This document shows, in pieces, positions 1-8,730 of a stretch of DNA of 64,000 nt. The stretch covers positions 1-64,000 of the forward strand of contig CATLTV010000001.1 in NCBI GenBank assembly GCA_950059285.1, written 5' to 3'. Under the pieces are notes generated by a model. It had not been told where the DNA came from. It searched no databases and saw only the letters and a list, made by a program, of their open reading frames with translations. The DNA comes from an uncultured Pseudomonadota bacterium (GTDB taxonomy: Bacteria; Myxococcota_A; Bradymonadia; Bradymonadales; Bradymonadaceae). The first letter of the stretch is position 1; each line of letters begins with the position of its first letter. A program made the position numbers and the translations under genes.

Positions 1-31
1 TCGCCCATCTGTTTTTAAGGAGGTTAAGAGG

Positions 32-472
32 ATGAAGGATCAGCACGAACGCATTGGGTTAGGGAGGTGTGGCGAATTGATCGCACGCGAGTATTTGGAG
101 CGAGAGGGGTGGGATATTCTTGAGCAAAACTGGCGGGTTGGCGCGCAGGGGGAGGTTGATCTTGTGGTGTCTCGTATGGAGGATGGTTATGTGCCAGGTG
201 AGCGTCGCAAGGTTGTTGTGTTTGTGGAGGTCAAGACGCGCCGTGGCTACAGCGCGAGGAATCGTCCAGAGGCATCTGTGACCTATAAGAAACGCAAGCA
301 ACTCATCAGGCTTGCTCACTGTTGGCAGCAACAGTTTAATCGAGGGCCTGATGGGTTCTTGCGAGAGGCGTTGAGCATAAGGTTTGATGTGATCTCGGTG
401 CTCTATTGGAAGGACCAAGATGCAGACGTGACGCATTATCAGGGGGCGTTTGACGGTTCTGGCGTGTGTTGA
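32..472 (+). CDS. yraN: YraN / UPF0102 family protein
   Basis: UPF0102 (YraN) protein, 146 aa, from a family with a restriction-endonuclease-like fold whose cellular role is poorly defined. The hallmarks are visible: an N-terminal G-x-x-G-E-x-x-A-x-x-YL block (residues 11-22), N33-W-R, then G40-E-x-D43 and F64-V-E66-V-K68, which together form the E/D/E-x-K metal-binding core. Length is slightly above the usual 120-130 aa. The start is fixed by AAGGAGG at 17-23, eight bases before the ATG. The last 34 bases overlap the 3' end of the convergent protease-like gene, so the two mRNAs are antisense at their ends. Family assignment is firm; the biochemical role is not. Confidence 0.93.
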   Translation: MKDQHERIGLGRCGELIAREYLEREGWDILEQNWRVGAQGEVDLVVSRMEDGYVPGERRKVVVFVEVKTRRGYSARNRPEASVTYKKRKQLIRLAHCWQQQFNRGPDGFLREALSIRFDVISVLYWKDQDADVTHYQGAFDGSGVC

Positions 473-1986
473 TCCTTGAGCTCCTGGACGCGCTTCATCT
501 CCTCCTGGAAATTTTGACGTGACAGGGAGTGGTAGGTGCCATCACGCAGCGACTTGAGCGGTGCATATGTATGGGAAAGATCTTCCGTTTTGGGCGCAGG
601 GAGCCCCTCAATATGAAGGACCGTGTCACCCCATTGTTCAAGATAGAGGAGTGATGTGCGTTCGCCTTCGGACACAATCATATAGGTTGCTTGTCCAGAG
701 CCTGCCTGTACGGCCTGTGTGCTGGAGGTGCGTTGATGGTAGCGTGTTTTTTGAGCGCCAGCCTGTGCCTGATAATACTCCTGAGCATCTTTTTCAGAGT
801 CCCACGAGGAGAGGTGAACGGTGATGACATGGTTGTCCGCGTTTTTATAAGAGACGAGGCGATCTCCTCCCCAGCCTTCCACTGCTTGATCGACGTTCAC
901 GTCCTCAAATGGAGCGCCCTTGGGGCGTTGTAATCGTAAGTGATGTCGCAGCGCGACGTGGAGTTGGAACTCGCCCATCACGTTATCGTAGATACGTGTG
1001 TATGAAGGGAGGGCTTTATCCGCGTCAAAGTCGAGTAGGACGGGCATGTCTTTGGCAAAGTAGCGCTCGGGGTGAAGGATTTGCTCTGTAGATACGGGGG
1101 CCGAGGCGTAGAGGGTTGTGTAGAAGGCGTCCCAGGAGCCGAGCTGTTCGTAGGCAAGCAGTGTGAACCTCAGACCTGCGAGGTAGGGGAAGAGGAGGGA
1201 TTCCTTGATGATGGGTGGAGCCTTGTTAACGGGAGAGTCCGTGAACTCGTCGGGGCTTGAGTCGCCCATGAGAGATTCCATGGCCATGAGGTTGTTCAGC
1301 GAGAAGCTCTTCATGCTTTGTGTGAACATGGGCATTTGCGCCATGGTTGTGACTGCGGCAGCGGAGTCGGTGGCGGGCTTTGGGAGGACACCTTGTTGGT
1401 AGAGGGTGTAGTCGAGCATGAGCATGGTGGCATCTCCCTCAAAGAGTGAGCTGCGAGCGATGCTAAAGTCACCCTGGTGTTGTGGTTTGAATGGGCCTTG
1501 CAGTGAGAGTAGATCGTAATGTTGGTCCTGGAGTGCATGAAAGATTTCATGGGCCATGGTGGGTGCCTGAATGGCGTTTGGTAGGCCAGTCATGATGTAA
1601 AGTTGTTTCACCTTGGGGTCGTAGAAGCCTGCGATTTGAGAGGTGAGCAGGTCCACGATGAGCGCTTCATAGTCGAGGTCTTTGGGGACGAGTCCAAGTT
1701 GTTTGAGGGTGTCTGCTTCGGCCTGAATGTAGTCGGGTGTGTAATCTTCATGCATGGCCTTGATCAGGAAGTCGCGGAGTTGTTCACGGTCCCTGACATC
1801 ACGTTGGAGCGGGTCTTTAAGTGGGAGTTGTCTGAGGTCCGAGACTTCCTTTGCGATCTGGTCTGCCTTGGTGAGGAGCCCCTTGATAGGAGGGGAATCT
1901 TTGGGTGTGTCGGGCTCATTGGCGAAGGCGTGATGCGGGGCAAGCGCGAGGATCAGGGCAATGGAGAGGAAAGATTTTTTACACAT
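439..1986 (-). CDS. secreted HExxH metalloprotease-like protein (Hvo_1808-like)
   Basis: Putative exported metalloprotease, 515 aa from the chosen start. The frame is open 58 codons further upstream (to 2160), but the ATG at 1986 gives a clean Sec signal peptide (K-K, hydrophobic stretch, A-F-A cleavage near residue 22), so I prefer it; neither start has a strong Shine-Dalgarno. The key motif is A-H-E-I-F-H-A-L-Q-D-Q-H at about residues 143-155. HExxH followed by ALQDQ is typical of the Hvo_1808-like surface-protein family found in haloarchaea and deltaproteobacteria. A zinc-dependent peptidase activity is inferred from HExxH only; substrate unknown. It is divergent from the lipoprotein gene at 2241 and its 3' end overlaps yraN. 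Confidence 0.75.
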   Translation of the reverse strand: MCKKSFLSIALILALAPHHAFANEPDTPKDSPPIKGLLTKADQIAKEVSDLRQLPLKDPLQRDVRDREQLRDFLIKAMHEDYTPDYIQAEADTLKQLGLVPKDLDYEALIVDLLTSQIAGFYDPKVKQLYIMTGLPNAIQAPTMAHEIFHALQDQHYDLLSLQGPFKPQHQGDFSIARSSLFEGDATMLMLDYTLYQQGVLPKPATDSAAAVTTMAQMPMFTQSMKSFSLNNLMAMESLMGDSSPDEFTDSPVNKAPPIIKESLLFPYLAGLRFTLLAYEQLGSWDAFYTTLYASAPVSTEQILHPERYFAKDMPVLLDFDADKALPSYTRIYDNVMGEFQLHVALRHHLRLQRPKGAPFEDVNVDQAVEGWGGDRLVSYKNADNHVITVHLSSWDSEKDAQEYYQAQAGAQKTRYHQRTSSTQAVQAGSGQATYMIVSEGERTSLLYLEQWGDTVLHIEGLPAPKTEDLSHTYAPLKSLRDGTYHSLSRQNFQEEMKRVQELKDQHTPEPSNAP

Positions 1987-2240
1987 TTTTTGGCCAAGGT
2001 GGATGAAGTGTGAGAGAAGAAAATCCAGGACTGATTGATAACATATGTCGGTTCTATCTGGACGCAAGCACGATTTTATTGCATAAGGCTTGATGTGAAG
2101 AGGGATAAACATGACTTCTAGCCTGATGATCGATGGATCATTTGGGCGCCCTCTTGGCATGAACGGGTTGCGAAATTGTTGTCACCAGAGGAGGTGGCGA
2201 TATCGCAGTAAGCCTGAAAAACAAATGAAAGGAGAAATTC

Positions 2241-2495
2241 ATGAAGAAGCTTATCGCACTTATGGTTATGTTGAGCATGTTCACCTTCGCAGCTTGCAAA
2301 GGTGAGGAAAAGAAAGATGAGGCTCCAGCGGAAACACCCGCAACAATGGAAGAGCCTGCTGCTGAGGAGCCCGCTGCTGAGGAGCCTGCTGCAGAAGAGC
2401 CCGCCGCTGAGGAGCCTGTTGCAGAAGAAGAGCCTGCCGTTGAGGAAGAGCCTGCTGCAGAAGAAGACACCATGGTTGAAGAAGGCGCTAACTAA
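2241..2495 (+). CDS. small acidic PAAEE-repeat lipoprotein
   Basis: Short lipoprotein of 84 aa. The signal peptide ends in a lipobox F-A-A-C with C19 as the lipidated residue, followed by G-E-E-K-K. The mature part has no recognisable fold. It is almost entirely a P-A-A-E-E repeat in at least five successive copies that then drift to P-[AV]-[AV]-E-E-E, so it should be disordered and strongly negative. At DNA level the repeat is a 15-bp tandem unit (about 2350-2465), the kind that varies in copy number. AAAGGAG at 2227-2233 supports the start. It is probably monocistronic, because a strong hairpin follows 45 bases after the stop. Function unknown; an envelope spacer is only a guess. Confidence 0.85.
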   Translation: MKKLIALMVMLSMFTFAACKGEEKKDEAPAETPATMEEPAAEEPAAEEPAAEEPAAEEPVAEEEPAVEEEPAAEEDTMVEEGAN

Positions 2496-2539
2496 TTAAG
2501 CGTCTTGTGTGCACGGTTTTCGTGTACGCAACCAGTGTG

Positions 2540-2591
2540 AAGAAAAGAGAGATGGCGCATGGGGCAACCCATGCGCCATCTCTCTTTTCTT
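2540..2591 (+). terminator. 24-bp perfect hairpin terminator
   Basis: Perfect inverted repeat: 24-bp arms (2540-2563 and 2568-2591) around a GCAA loop. The left arm is purine-rich and the descending arm is pyrimidine-rich (TCTCTTTTCTT). It lies 45 bases after the PAAEE lipoprotein stop. It is one of the window's family of unusually long stems. Confidence 0.85.
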
Positions 2592-2769
2592 GTGTTGCCG
2601 TAATCTTGGATTTATCCAGACGTTGCTTGACGCTGTGTGTGATGCAGTGCAAGATGCGGCAAGAGCGGATATAGCCAGTGTCACTGTAGCTTTTGATCAA
2701 GTTGGAGTGTGTTAGGAACCGGGTTATGTTCAGGGATTGTGACAAGAATACATCAAGGATAGAAGAGCA

Positions 2770-3108
2770 ATGAAGATGTGTAGATTGAGTTTGGGTGCAT
2801 TGGTATTAATGTCTGGACTTACGGGATGCGCCACAGATTTGTATGCACCGTGTAATCTTGATCCTCAGTCAAACAACCCAACTCAGAGCACATGTGCCAA
2901 CGAGCTCGCAGGCGACGCTCAGGTGTCATGTGCCATTGAGAACTTCCTTCAGTGCGACACCAACGTGTGTGGCGCTTATGAGGGGAGTGATACGTTCTGT
3001 ACACAGGCTTGTATTGAGGATTCTGACTGCGAGTCAGGAGAGTGTCGAGATTTCAACATTATTGACCCTGGTACGGCGAGGTACTGTGTCTCACCTGATG
3101 CATTGTAA
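2770..3108 (+). CDS. Cys-rich lipoprotein
   Basis: Exported lipoprotein of 112 aa. The signal peptide carries a canonical lipobox L-T-G-C with C20 lipidated. The mature chain has ten further cysteines, including C-x6-C-x5-C style spacing late in the sequence (D-S-D-C-E-S-G-E-C), a disulfide-knot pattern common in secreted myxobacterial proteins. No catalytic motif is visible. The upstream ribosome site is weak (AGAAGAG). The gene stands alone between the 2540-2591 hairpin and the TPR cluster, and a Cys-rich lipoprotein of similar design is encoded at 29077-29610. Function unknown. Confidence 0.8.
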   Translation: MKMCRLSLGALVLMSGLTGCATDLYAPCNLDPQSNNPTQSTCANELAGDAQVSCAIENFLQCDTNVCGAYEGSDTFCTQACIEDSDCESGECRDFNIIDPGTARYCVSPDAL

Positions 3109-3337
3109 TCAGGAGTGAGAGCGCGCTTTTCTCGGGAGAGATCTTGGAGTAAAGTGTGGATGTCTGATTTATCGCCAGCGGTCCGTACATCAAGTATGTT
3201 GGTTGTGGTGTGGACGTCGGACATGGTGACTGGCAAGTGTATGGGATGATGGCTCTGCAATAAGGTAACTTTGGGACAGGGAACATCTTCGCACCCACTG
3301 AATCAATTGAATAAATTCATGAAAGGAAACGCCTGAT

Positions 3338-5005
3338 ATGTTCAATATCGAGAAGAGAACAGTGAAGCAGCGTCTAGTGCAAATGATGTGTCTTGCGCAG
3401 TTGGGGCTTGTGACGTTTGGAGGGATGAGCGTTGTGAGTCCTGGCGATGTTTTTGCTCAGGATGAAGGTGGGGAAGATGATGGCATGAGCTTCGGCGTGG
3501 ATGAGGTTGAGGATGTGGATCCCAACTCGGCAGCGGCCCAGTACATGGAAGAGGGCAAGCGTCTCTACAAGAAAGAGAAGTATGCTGAAGCGAGCCTGTT
3601 GTTCTTCAAGGTGTTGTCTCAGGAAGATCCTGGTAGTGAGGCGTTGATTCCCGAGGCTGAGTACGAGCTTGGCAAGACATTGTTCAGGATGGAGCTTTAC
3701 CAGGGAGCGTTGACCTACTTTGGTCGCGTGGTGGATGCGGGTGAGATGCACCCGTATTATCTGCAGACCTTGCGAGGGCTTGTGCTGTTGTCTGATGAGA
3801 TTCCATCGGACCAGACCTTGATGATGCGCCTGTCTGCGTATGCCAGCCAGTTCCCCGAGAATGTGCCCAAGAAGTACCGTGATAGCTTTGCCTATCTTGT
3901 GGGGCGTTATTTGTACTCTTCAGGGGAGTATGAGCAGGCGCTTGAGCTGTTGAAGTTCATCAAGCCAAGCAGCAAGTATTATCTGCCTTCACGTTACATC
4001 TCTGGTGTGACACATGTGGGTAACTATGATGCAAAGCCGGCGGTGGCATCCTTCAAGGATGTGCTTCGTCCGTTGACTCGTAAGCTTGAAGAGGGGTCAT
4101 TGACCATTGAGGAGAGGGCATTGCTTGAGCAGACCTGGTTGGGTATGGCTCGCGTGTTCTACTCCACAGGTGAGTACAACAAGGCACTGAAGTATTATGG
4201 TTTGATTCCAAGGAAATCACCCGAGTGGCCCAAGGCATTGTTTGAGTCAAGCTGGGCATACTTCCAGCTTGACCTCGCCAACAAGGCGCTTGGTAACTTG
4301 CACACTTTGAACTCGCCGTTCTTTGCAAACTTCTACAGCCCCGAGGCGCCCATCCTTGCAGGCGTGATCTTCTTCTACAACTGCAAGTACTCCAGGGTCA
4401 GGTACGAGCTTGAGGAGTTTGAGTACTCCTATCTTCCTGTGAGAGAAGAGATCGATGGTTTGCTGGCCAAATACGAAGATCCTGCCGAGATTTACACCTG
4501 GCTAGAGGAGCTTCAGAAGGGTGCCAGCAGTGGTGAGGATGAGCAGTTGATGCGTATTCTTGCTGCAAGTGTGGACGACAAGGAGATTCAGCGTAAGATC
4601 GATCTTGTCCGTGATATTGACAAGGAGCTTGAGAAGCTCAAGGAGTTCCCCAACACATGGCGCAACAGTCCGCTCGGGACTGTGCTTGTGCAGGACTCCT
4701 CGGTGGCCAAGGAATTTGCCATCAGCGAGCTGGGAGAGCTGGTTCGCGCAAGGCTTGAGCGTATTCAGCGCGAACTTGTTGACTTGAACGTCAACAGGGA
4801 GAGGATTCTGTTTGAGGTTGACCGCGCCGAGCGTGGTAAAATCGAGGCAGAACTCAGGGCCGAGATGACCATTGACTCAAACGACACGAAGACCAAGAAG
4901 GTCAAGGTGACCGATGAGCAACTGTACTGGACCTTTGATGGCGAGTACTGGAAGGATGAGTTGGGATTCTACCAGTTTACGGTGAACTCATCCTGTGTAC
5001 GCTAA
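3338..5005 (+). CDS. periplasmic TPR protein at head of Glt-like cluster
   Basis: Secreted tetratricopeptide-repeat protein, 555 aa. The signal peptide spans about residues 1-40 (cleavage near V-F-A/Q), followed by an acidic linker and TPR units beginning around residue 68 (A-x-Q-Y-M-E-E-G-K-R-L-Y). The repeats run to roughly residue 330; a charged, coiled-coil-like part (about 430-520) and a distinctive tail (F-D-G-E-Y-W-K-D-E-L-G-F-Y) follow. The start is supported by AAAGGAAA about ten bases upstream. It precedes the GltD-like gene by about 270 bases, separated by a hairpin terminator, so it may be a separate transcription unit. By context it is a periplasmic component of the same envelope assembly; the exact orthologue is uncertain. 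Confidence 0.8.
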   Translation: MFNIEKRTVKQRLVQMMCLAQLGLVTFGGMSVVSPGDVFAQDEGGEDDGMSFGVDEVEDVDPNSAAAQYMEEGKRLYKKEKYAEASLLFFKVLSQEDPGSEALIPEAEYELGKTLFRMELYQGALTYFGRVVDAGEMHPYYLQTLRGLVLLSDEIPSDQTLMMRLSAYASQFPENVPKKYRDSFAYLVGRYLYSSGEYEQALELLKFIKPSSKYYLPSRYISGVTHVGNYDAKPAVASFKDVLRPLTRKLEEGSLTIEERALLEQTWLGMARVFYSTGEYNKALKYYGLIPRKSPEWPKALFESSWAYFQLDLANKALGNLHTLNSPFFANFYSPEAPILAGVIFFYNCKYSRVRYELEEFEYSYLPVREEIDGLLAKYEDPAEIYTWLEELQKGASSGEDEQLMRILAASVDDKEIQRKIDLVRDIDKELEKLKEFPNTWRNSPLGTVLVQDSSVAKEFAISELGELVRARLERIQRELVDLNVNRERILFEVDRAERGKIEAELRAEMTIDSNDTKTKKVKVTDEQLYWTFDGEYWKDELGFYQFTVNSSCVR

Positions 5006-5013
5006 GATGACAC

Positions 5014-5068
5014 AAAAAGAGCATGCAAGTTTTCGATTAAAATCAAGAAACAGATGCATGCTCTTTTT
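5014..5068 (+). terminator. hairpin terminator with T-tract
   Basis: 13-bp arms (5014-5026 and 5056-5068) enclose a 29-nt loop. The right arm ends in a run of seven T. It begins nine bases after the TPR gene stop, a standard intrinsic terminator position. Confidence 0.75.
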
Positions 5069-5275
5069 TGTTGGTATACTATGACTTGGGGGTTGCAAGT
5101 TTGAGACGAGGTCTTTGCGTCCACAGATATGGGCGGATAAGAGGCAGCCACATGATGCGGCACCCTGGTGGTGATTCGTCATGTCTTGAGCTTGGATAGG
5201 CTGAATTTCCTGTAGAACTGAGCACACAACATCATGGTGGAGAGCTGTGATTGTGTGGGGAGCATAAAGAAGACA

Positions 5276-8200
5276 ATGAAGATGCAACAAGGCAGTCAAG
5301 TGAAAGAGCAAAAGAGAAGAGGCTTGGGTTGGTCGCGGTGGATAACAATGGCGTTGGCGTCGTGCATGCTGACGTTCTCTGCCATGGCTGCGTATGCTCA
5401 GGAGAAGACAGATGTCAAGGCTGGCACAACTGAGCTTCTGGCCGTCGACCCCAATTCGGGCAAGAACCAGACTGAGCGCCCTACGCTGGAGAATGAGAGC
5501 AAGGGTACGGAGGTGATCACGGCAGAGAAGTTTGCCAGTGAGCGCAAGTACGAATCGATGAAGATGATCGATGAGCAGATTCAGCGTCTCAAGAAGCTTT
5601 TGAGCATCACGCCCAAGGATCACCAGGATCGTCCCGAGATTCTGTTCAACCTTGCTGAGCTCTACTTTGAAAAGTCCAACATCTACAATGGCAAGGCGTA
5701 TGATCGCCAGGATGAGTGCTACAAGCTTGAGGACAAGAAAGCGGAGCAGCGCGACATCGATCGTTGTAAACAGATGATGAAAGACGAGCTTGAGGAATCT
5801 CAGCGCCTGCGTCAGGACTCCATCAAGTTGTACGGCGAAATTATTGGCAACTACAACTCCTACAAGAACATGGATGAGGTCCTGTTCTATCTTGGTCAGG
5901 GGATGTTGGAGCTCAAGAAGAGGACAGAGGGTCTGGAGGTCTTCAAGAGGTTGATCGCCAACTACCCATCCTCCAAATATGTTCCTAACGCGCTGGTTGC
6001 CTTTGGCGACGCATACTTTGATCGCGATGACATGGCGCAGGCGGTCAAGGCTTATGACAAGGTGACAGAATCCTACAAGGACTCCAGTGTATATAGCTAC
6101 GCCCTGTACAAGAAGGGGTGGTGCTACTTCAACATGGATGACAAGGAGCGCGCGCTTGATTACTTCCTGCAAACGCTGAAGTACAGTAAGAAGCGTACAG
6201 ACCAGCCAAACTCCAAGGCGCTGCTCAAGCAGGTCAAGAAAGACATCGTCACCACCTATGCATTCGTGGGTGCTCCGAGCAAGGCGATCCCCTTCTTCCA
6301 GAAGATCACAGACAACAACCGCGAGGAGTGGTTGCAAATGGGCGAACGCCTGGCTGTGTATTACTCGGATAAGGGTAAGTTTGGCGACTCGATGAACATT
6401 TATCGTACCTTGATCAAGCTCAACAAGGAGAGCGTCAAGGTGCTTGATTATCAGTACGAGATCGTGCGTAACCAGGGTGCAAACAACACCTACTCCAATG
6501 ATACGCTCAGAGAGATCCTTGGTCTGATGAAGCTCGTTCAGCTTGCAGATAGCGGCAAGCACTTCAAGGATCGTGATGATGCTTCGATGGGTTACAAGGC
6601 CAAGAAGATCAAGATCGAGGAGCTCTCAAGAAACTGGGCGCAGACCTTCCACCGTGAAGCTCAGCAGACCAAAAACTCTGACCTCTTTAACAAGGCCTAC
6701 AACCTTTACAAGGGTTATGTCGCGACCTTTGGTGACTCTGCACCGAAGGAAGAGCGCTACAAGATGACCTTCTTCTACGCGGAGCTTTTGTACCGTGTGG
6801 AGGAGTACGATGAATCTGCCAAGATGTATGAAACCGCGCTTCAGATTAATCCTGAAGGCGAGTACACCGAGGAGATCGTGCTCTCTGCTGTGCAGGCCTA
6901 CTTCAACCTGATCTCTGTGGAAGAAGCCAAGCGCGAGACAAACGTTGATGAGATCAACGCAAAACCCGAGGAGGGCAAGGAGGCCAAAGCCTACGCTGTG
7001 CCTACCAAGGAGAAGATTCCCGAGCTTGAGTCAAACTTCATCGTCGCATGTGATCGCTACATGAAGTACGCCCCTGAAGGGGAGAAGATCGTCGACGTCA
7101 AGTACAAGCGTGCCTACACACTGTACAAGTATAACCACCTGAAAGAAGCCGCCGAAGGCTTCAAGCAAGTTGCATGGGATCACCCCGAGGAAGACCTCGC
7201 CGTGATCGCTGCCAACCTCCATCTTGATACGCTCTATATCCTGAGGGATCTGGACACGATGGAAAAAGAGATCCATGCCTACCTTGGTGAGAATGAGGCA
7301 GGTGAGAAGGTCGGTGAGCCAAAGATCAAGGACGAGGAGTTCATCGAGGATGTGACCGCGATGATTGCGGCGATCTCCTTCAAGAAATGTACTGTGTTTG
7401 ATGAGAAAGAGGAGTGGGCCAAGGCGTCCGAGTGCTTCGTGGCATTCTTCAGGAAGTATACTGACTCCGAATATGGCGATGATGCGTTGTACAACGCCGC
7501 GCTTGATTTCGAGCGTCTCTCCGAGATCGGTAAGGCAATTCAGGTTCGTGTGTTCCTTCTCAAGGCATACGGCGGCGAGTCCGAGCACTCCCCAATTACT
7601 CTGTATAACATCGCCGCTAACTACCACGCACTTGCGATTTACAGCCAGGCCGCCAAGTTCTATGAGCGTTTTGTGCAGTACTTCCCCGAGCACGAGAAAG
7701 CTGAAGATGCGCTCAGAAACGCTGCAACCTTCCGTTATGGTCTTGGTCAGTACGACAAGGCGATTGAAAACTACGAGAAGTATCTTGAGCTGTTCGCCCG
7801 CGATAAGCCCGAGCAAGGTGCCAACGTGGCCTACCAGATCGCGCTCTCCTATGGGCGTATGGGCAAAAACAAGAGCGCCTTCCAGAGTTATGAGGATTAC
7901 ATCCGCAAGTGGGCCAAGAAGGGTAGTGTGGATAACCTGATGCAATCCCATGTGAGCCTTGGTCGCTACTACTGGGAGAAGAGCGGCAGGCGCAATCGTC
8001 AGCGTGCCCTCAAGGAATTTGAACGTACACTCGCTGTGTTTGAGAAGCTCTCTGCTGAAGAGCAAAAATCTACAAAAGCAAGGGATGCTGCTGCTGAAGC
8101 AAAGTTCATGCTGGGCGAGGATGTCTTTGAAGACATGGCTGCCATGAAGGTGGATTCTCGTAACGAGAAAGAGCTCCAGAAAAGACTCGTGAAGAAGCAG

Positions 8201-8686
8201 GAGAAGGGTGCAGAGGGGATCGCGATCTTTAATCAGGTCTTTGATTATGGTCGTCCTGACTGGTCCATTGCTGCGTTCTACCGCATTGGTGATGCGTATG
8301 AAAACTTCGCCAACTCCTTGCGTGAGTCCAGGTGTCCTGGTCGATTGACCTACGATCAGTGCGAAATCTACCGTGGCTTGTTGGAAGATGCTGCAAGTCA
8401 GATTGAGACCGAGGCGGTGAACTTCTACATCAAGTCTCTGGATACAAGTAAGGCGGCTCGCTGGTTCAACAAGTACACCAAGCTTGCAGAGGTTCGTCTG
8501 GCCAAGCTTCGTCCCAAGGAATACCGCAAGCCAAGTGAGTTCAGGGCAGAGCCTGACCACATTCAGTCTGGTTTTGTAGGTGTCGATTTCCTCAAGGAGA
8601 TCAAGGACAAGGATCAGCTTGAAGATCTTGATAGTGGTGATGGTTCCGAGGATGAAGCAGCAACCACCGACGAGAGCGCACAGTAA
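5276..8686 (+). CDS. GltD/AgmU-like large TPR protein
   Basis: Secreted TPR protein of about 1,136 aa. An in-frame start at 5234 exists, but the ATG at 5276 follows an AGAAG-type ribosome site and puts a proper signal peptide near the N-terminus (cleavage near A-Y-A/Q). TPR units fill nearly the whole chain, with clear units such as A-x-x-Y-E-K-Y-L-E-L-F in the second half. A C-terminal region (about 910-1100) with Q-C-E-I-Y-R-G-L and a W-F-N-K-Y block is shared with the 242-aa protein at 10271. Size, order (before a GltE-like lipoprotein and a GltG-like FHA protein) and architecture match AgmU/GltD of the Myxococcus Glt machinery. The role is inferred, and motility itself is not shown by sequence. 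Confidence 0.8.
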   Translation: MKMQQGSQVKEQKRRGLGWSRWITMALASCMLTFSAMAAYAQEKTDVKAGTTELLAVDPNSGKNQTERPTLENESKGTEVITAEKFASERKYESMKMIDEQIQRLKKLLSITPKDHQDRPEILFNLAELYFEKSNIYNGKAYDRQDECYKLEDKKAEQRDIDRCKQMMKDELEESQRLRQDSIKLYGEIIGNYNSYKNMDEVLFYLGQGMLELKKRTEGLEVFKRLIANYPSSKYVPNALVAFGDAYFDRDDMAQAVKAYDKVTESYKDSSVYSYALYKKGWCYFNMDDKERALDYFLQTLKYSKKRTDQPNSKALLKQVKKDIVTTYAFVGAPSKAIPFFQKITDNNREEWLQMGERLAVYYSDKGKFGDSMNIYRTLIKLNKESVKVLDYQYEIVRNQGANNTYSNDTLREILGLMKLVQLADSGKHFKDRDDASMGYKAKKIKIEELSRNWAQTFHREAQQTKNSDLFNKAYNLYKGYVATFGDSAPKEERYKMTFFYAELLYRVEEYDESAKMYETALQINPEGEYTEEIVLSAVQAYFNLISVEEAKRETNVDEINAKPEEGKEAKAYAVPTKEKIPELESNFIVACDRYMKYAPEGEKIVDVKYKRAYTLYKYNHLKEAAEGFKQVAWDHPEEDLAVIAANLHLDTLYILRDLDTMEKEIHAYLGENEAGEKVGEPKIKDEEFIEDVTAMIAAISFKKCTVFDEKEEWAKASECFVAFFRKYTDSEYGDDALYNAALDFERLSEIGKAIQVRVFLLKAYGGESEHSPITLYNIAANYHALAIYSQAAKFYERFVQYFPEHEKAEDALRNAATFRYGLGQYDKAIENYEKYLELFARDKPEQGANVAYQIALSYGRMGKNKSAFQSYEDYIRKWAKKGSVDNLMQSHVSLGRYYWEKSGRRNRQRALKEFERTLAVFEKLSAEEQKSTKARDAAAEAKFMLGEDVFEDMAAMKVDSRNEKELQKRLVKKQEKGAEGIAIFNQVFDYGRPDWSIAAFYRIGDAYENFANSLRESRCPGRLTYDQCEIYRGLLEDAASQIETEAVNFYIKSLDTSKAARWFNKYTKLAEVRLAKLRPKEYRKPSEFRAEPDHIQSGFVGVDFLKEIKDKDQLEDLDSGDGSEDEAATTDESAQ

Positions 8687-8730
8687 TACCGAGAGAGAAC
8701 TTTCTGAGTGACTTTGATAAGTTCAGAGTT

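Noticed and set aside
3109-3337. Minus-strand frames between the Cys-rich lipoprotein and the TPR gene
   Set aside because: No ribosome sites, no hydrophobic or domain pattern, and they extend antisense into both neighbours.
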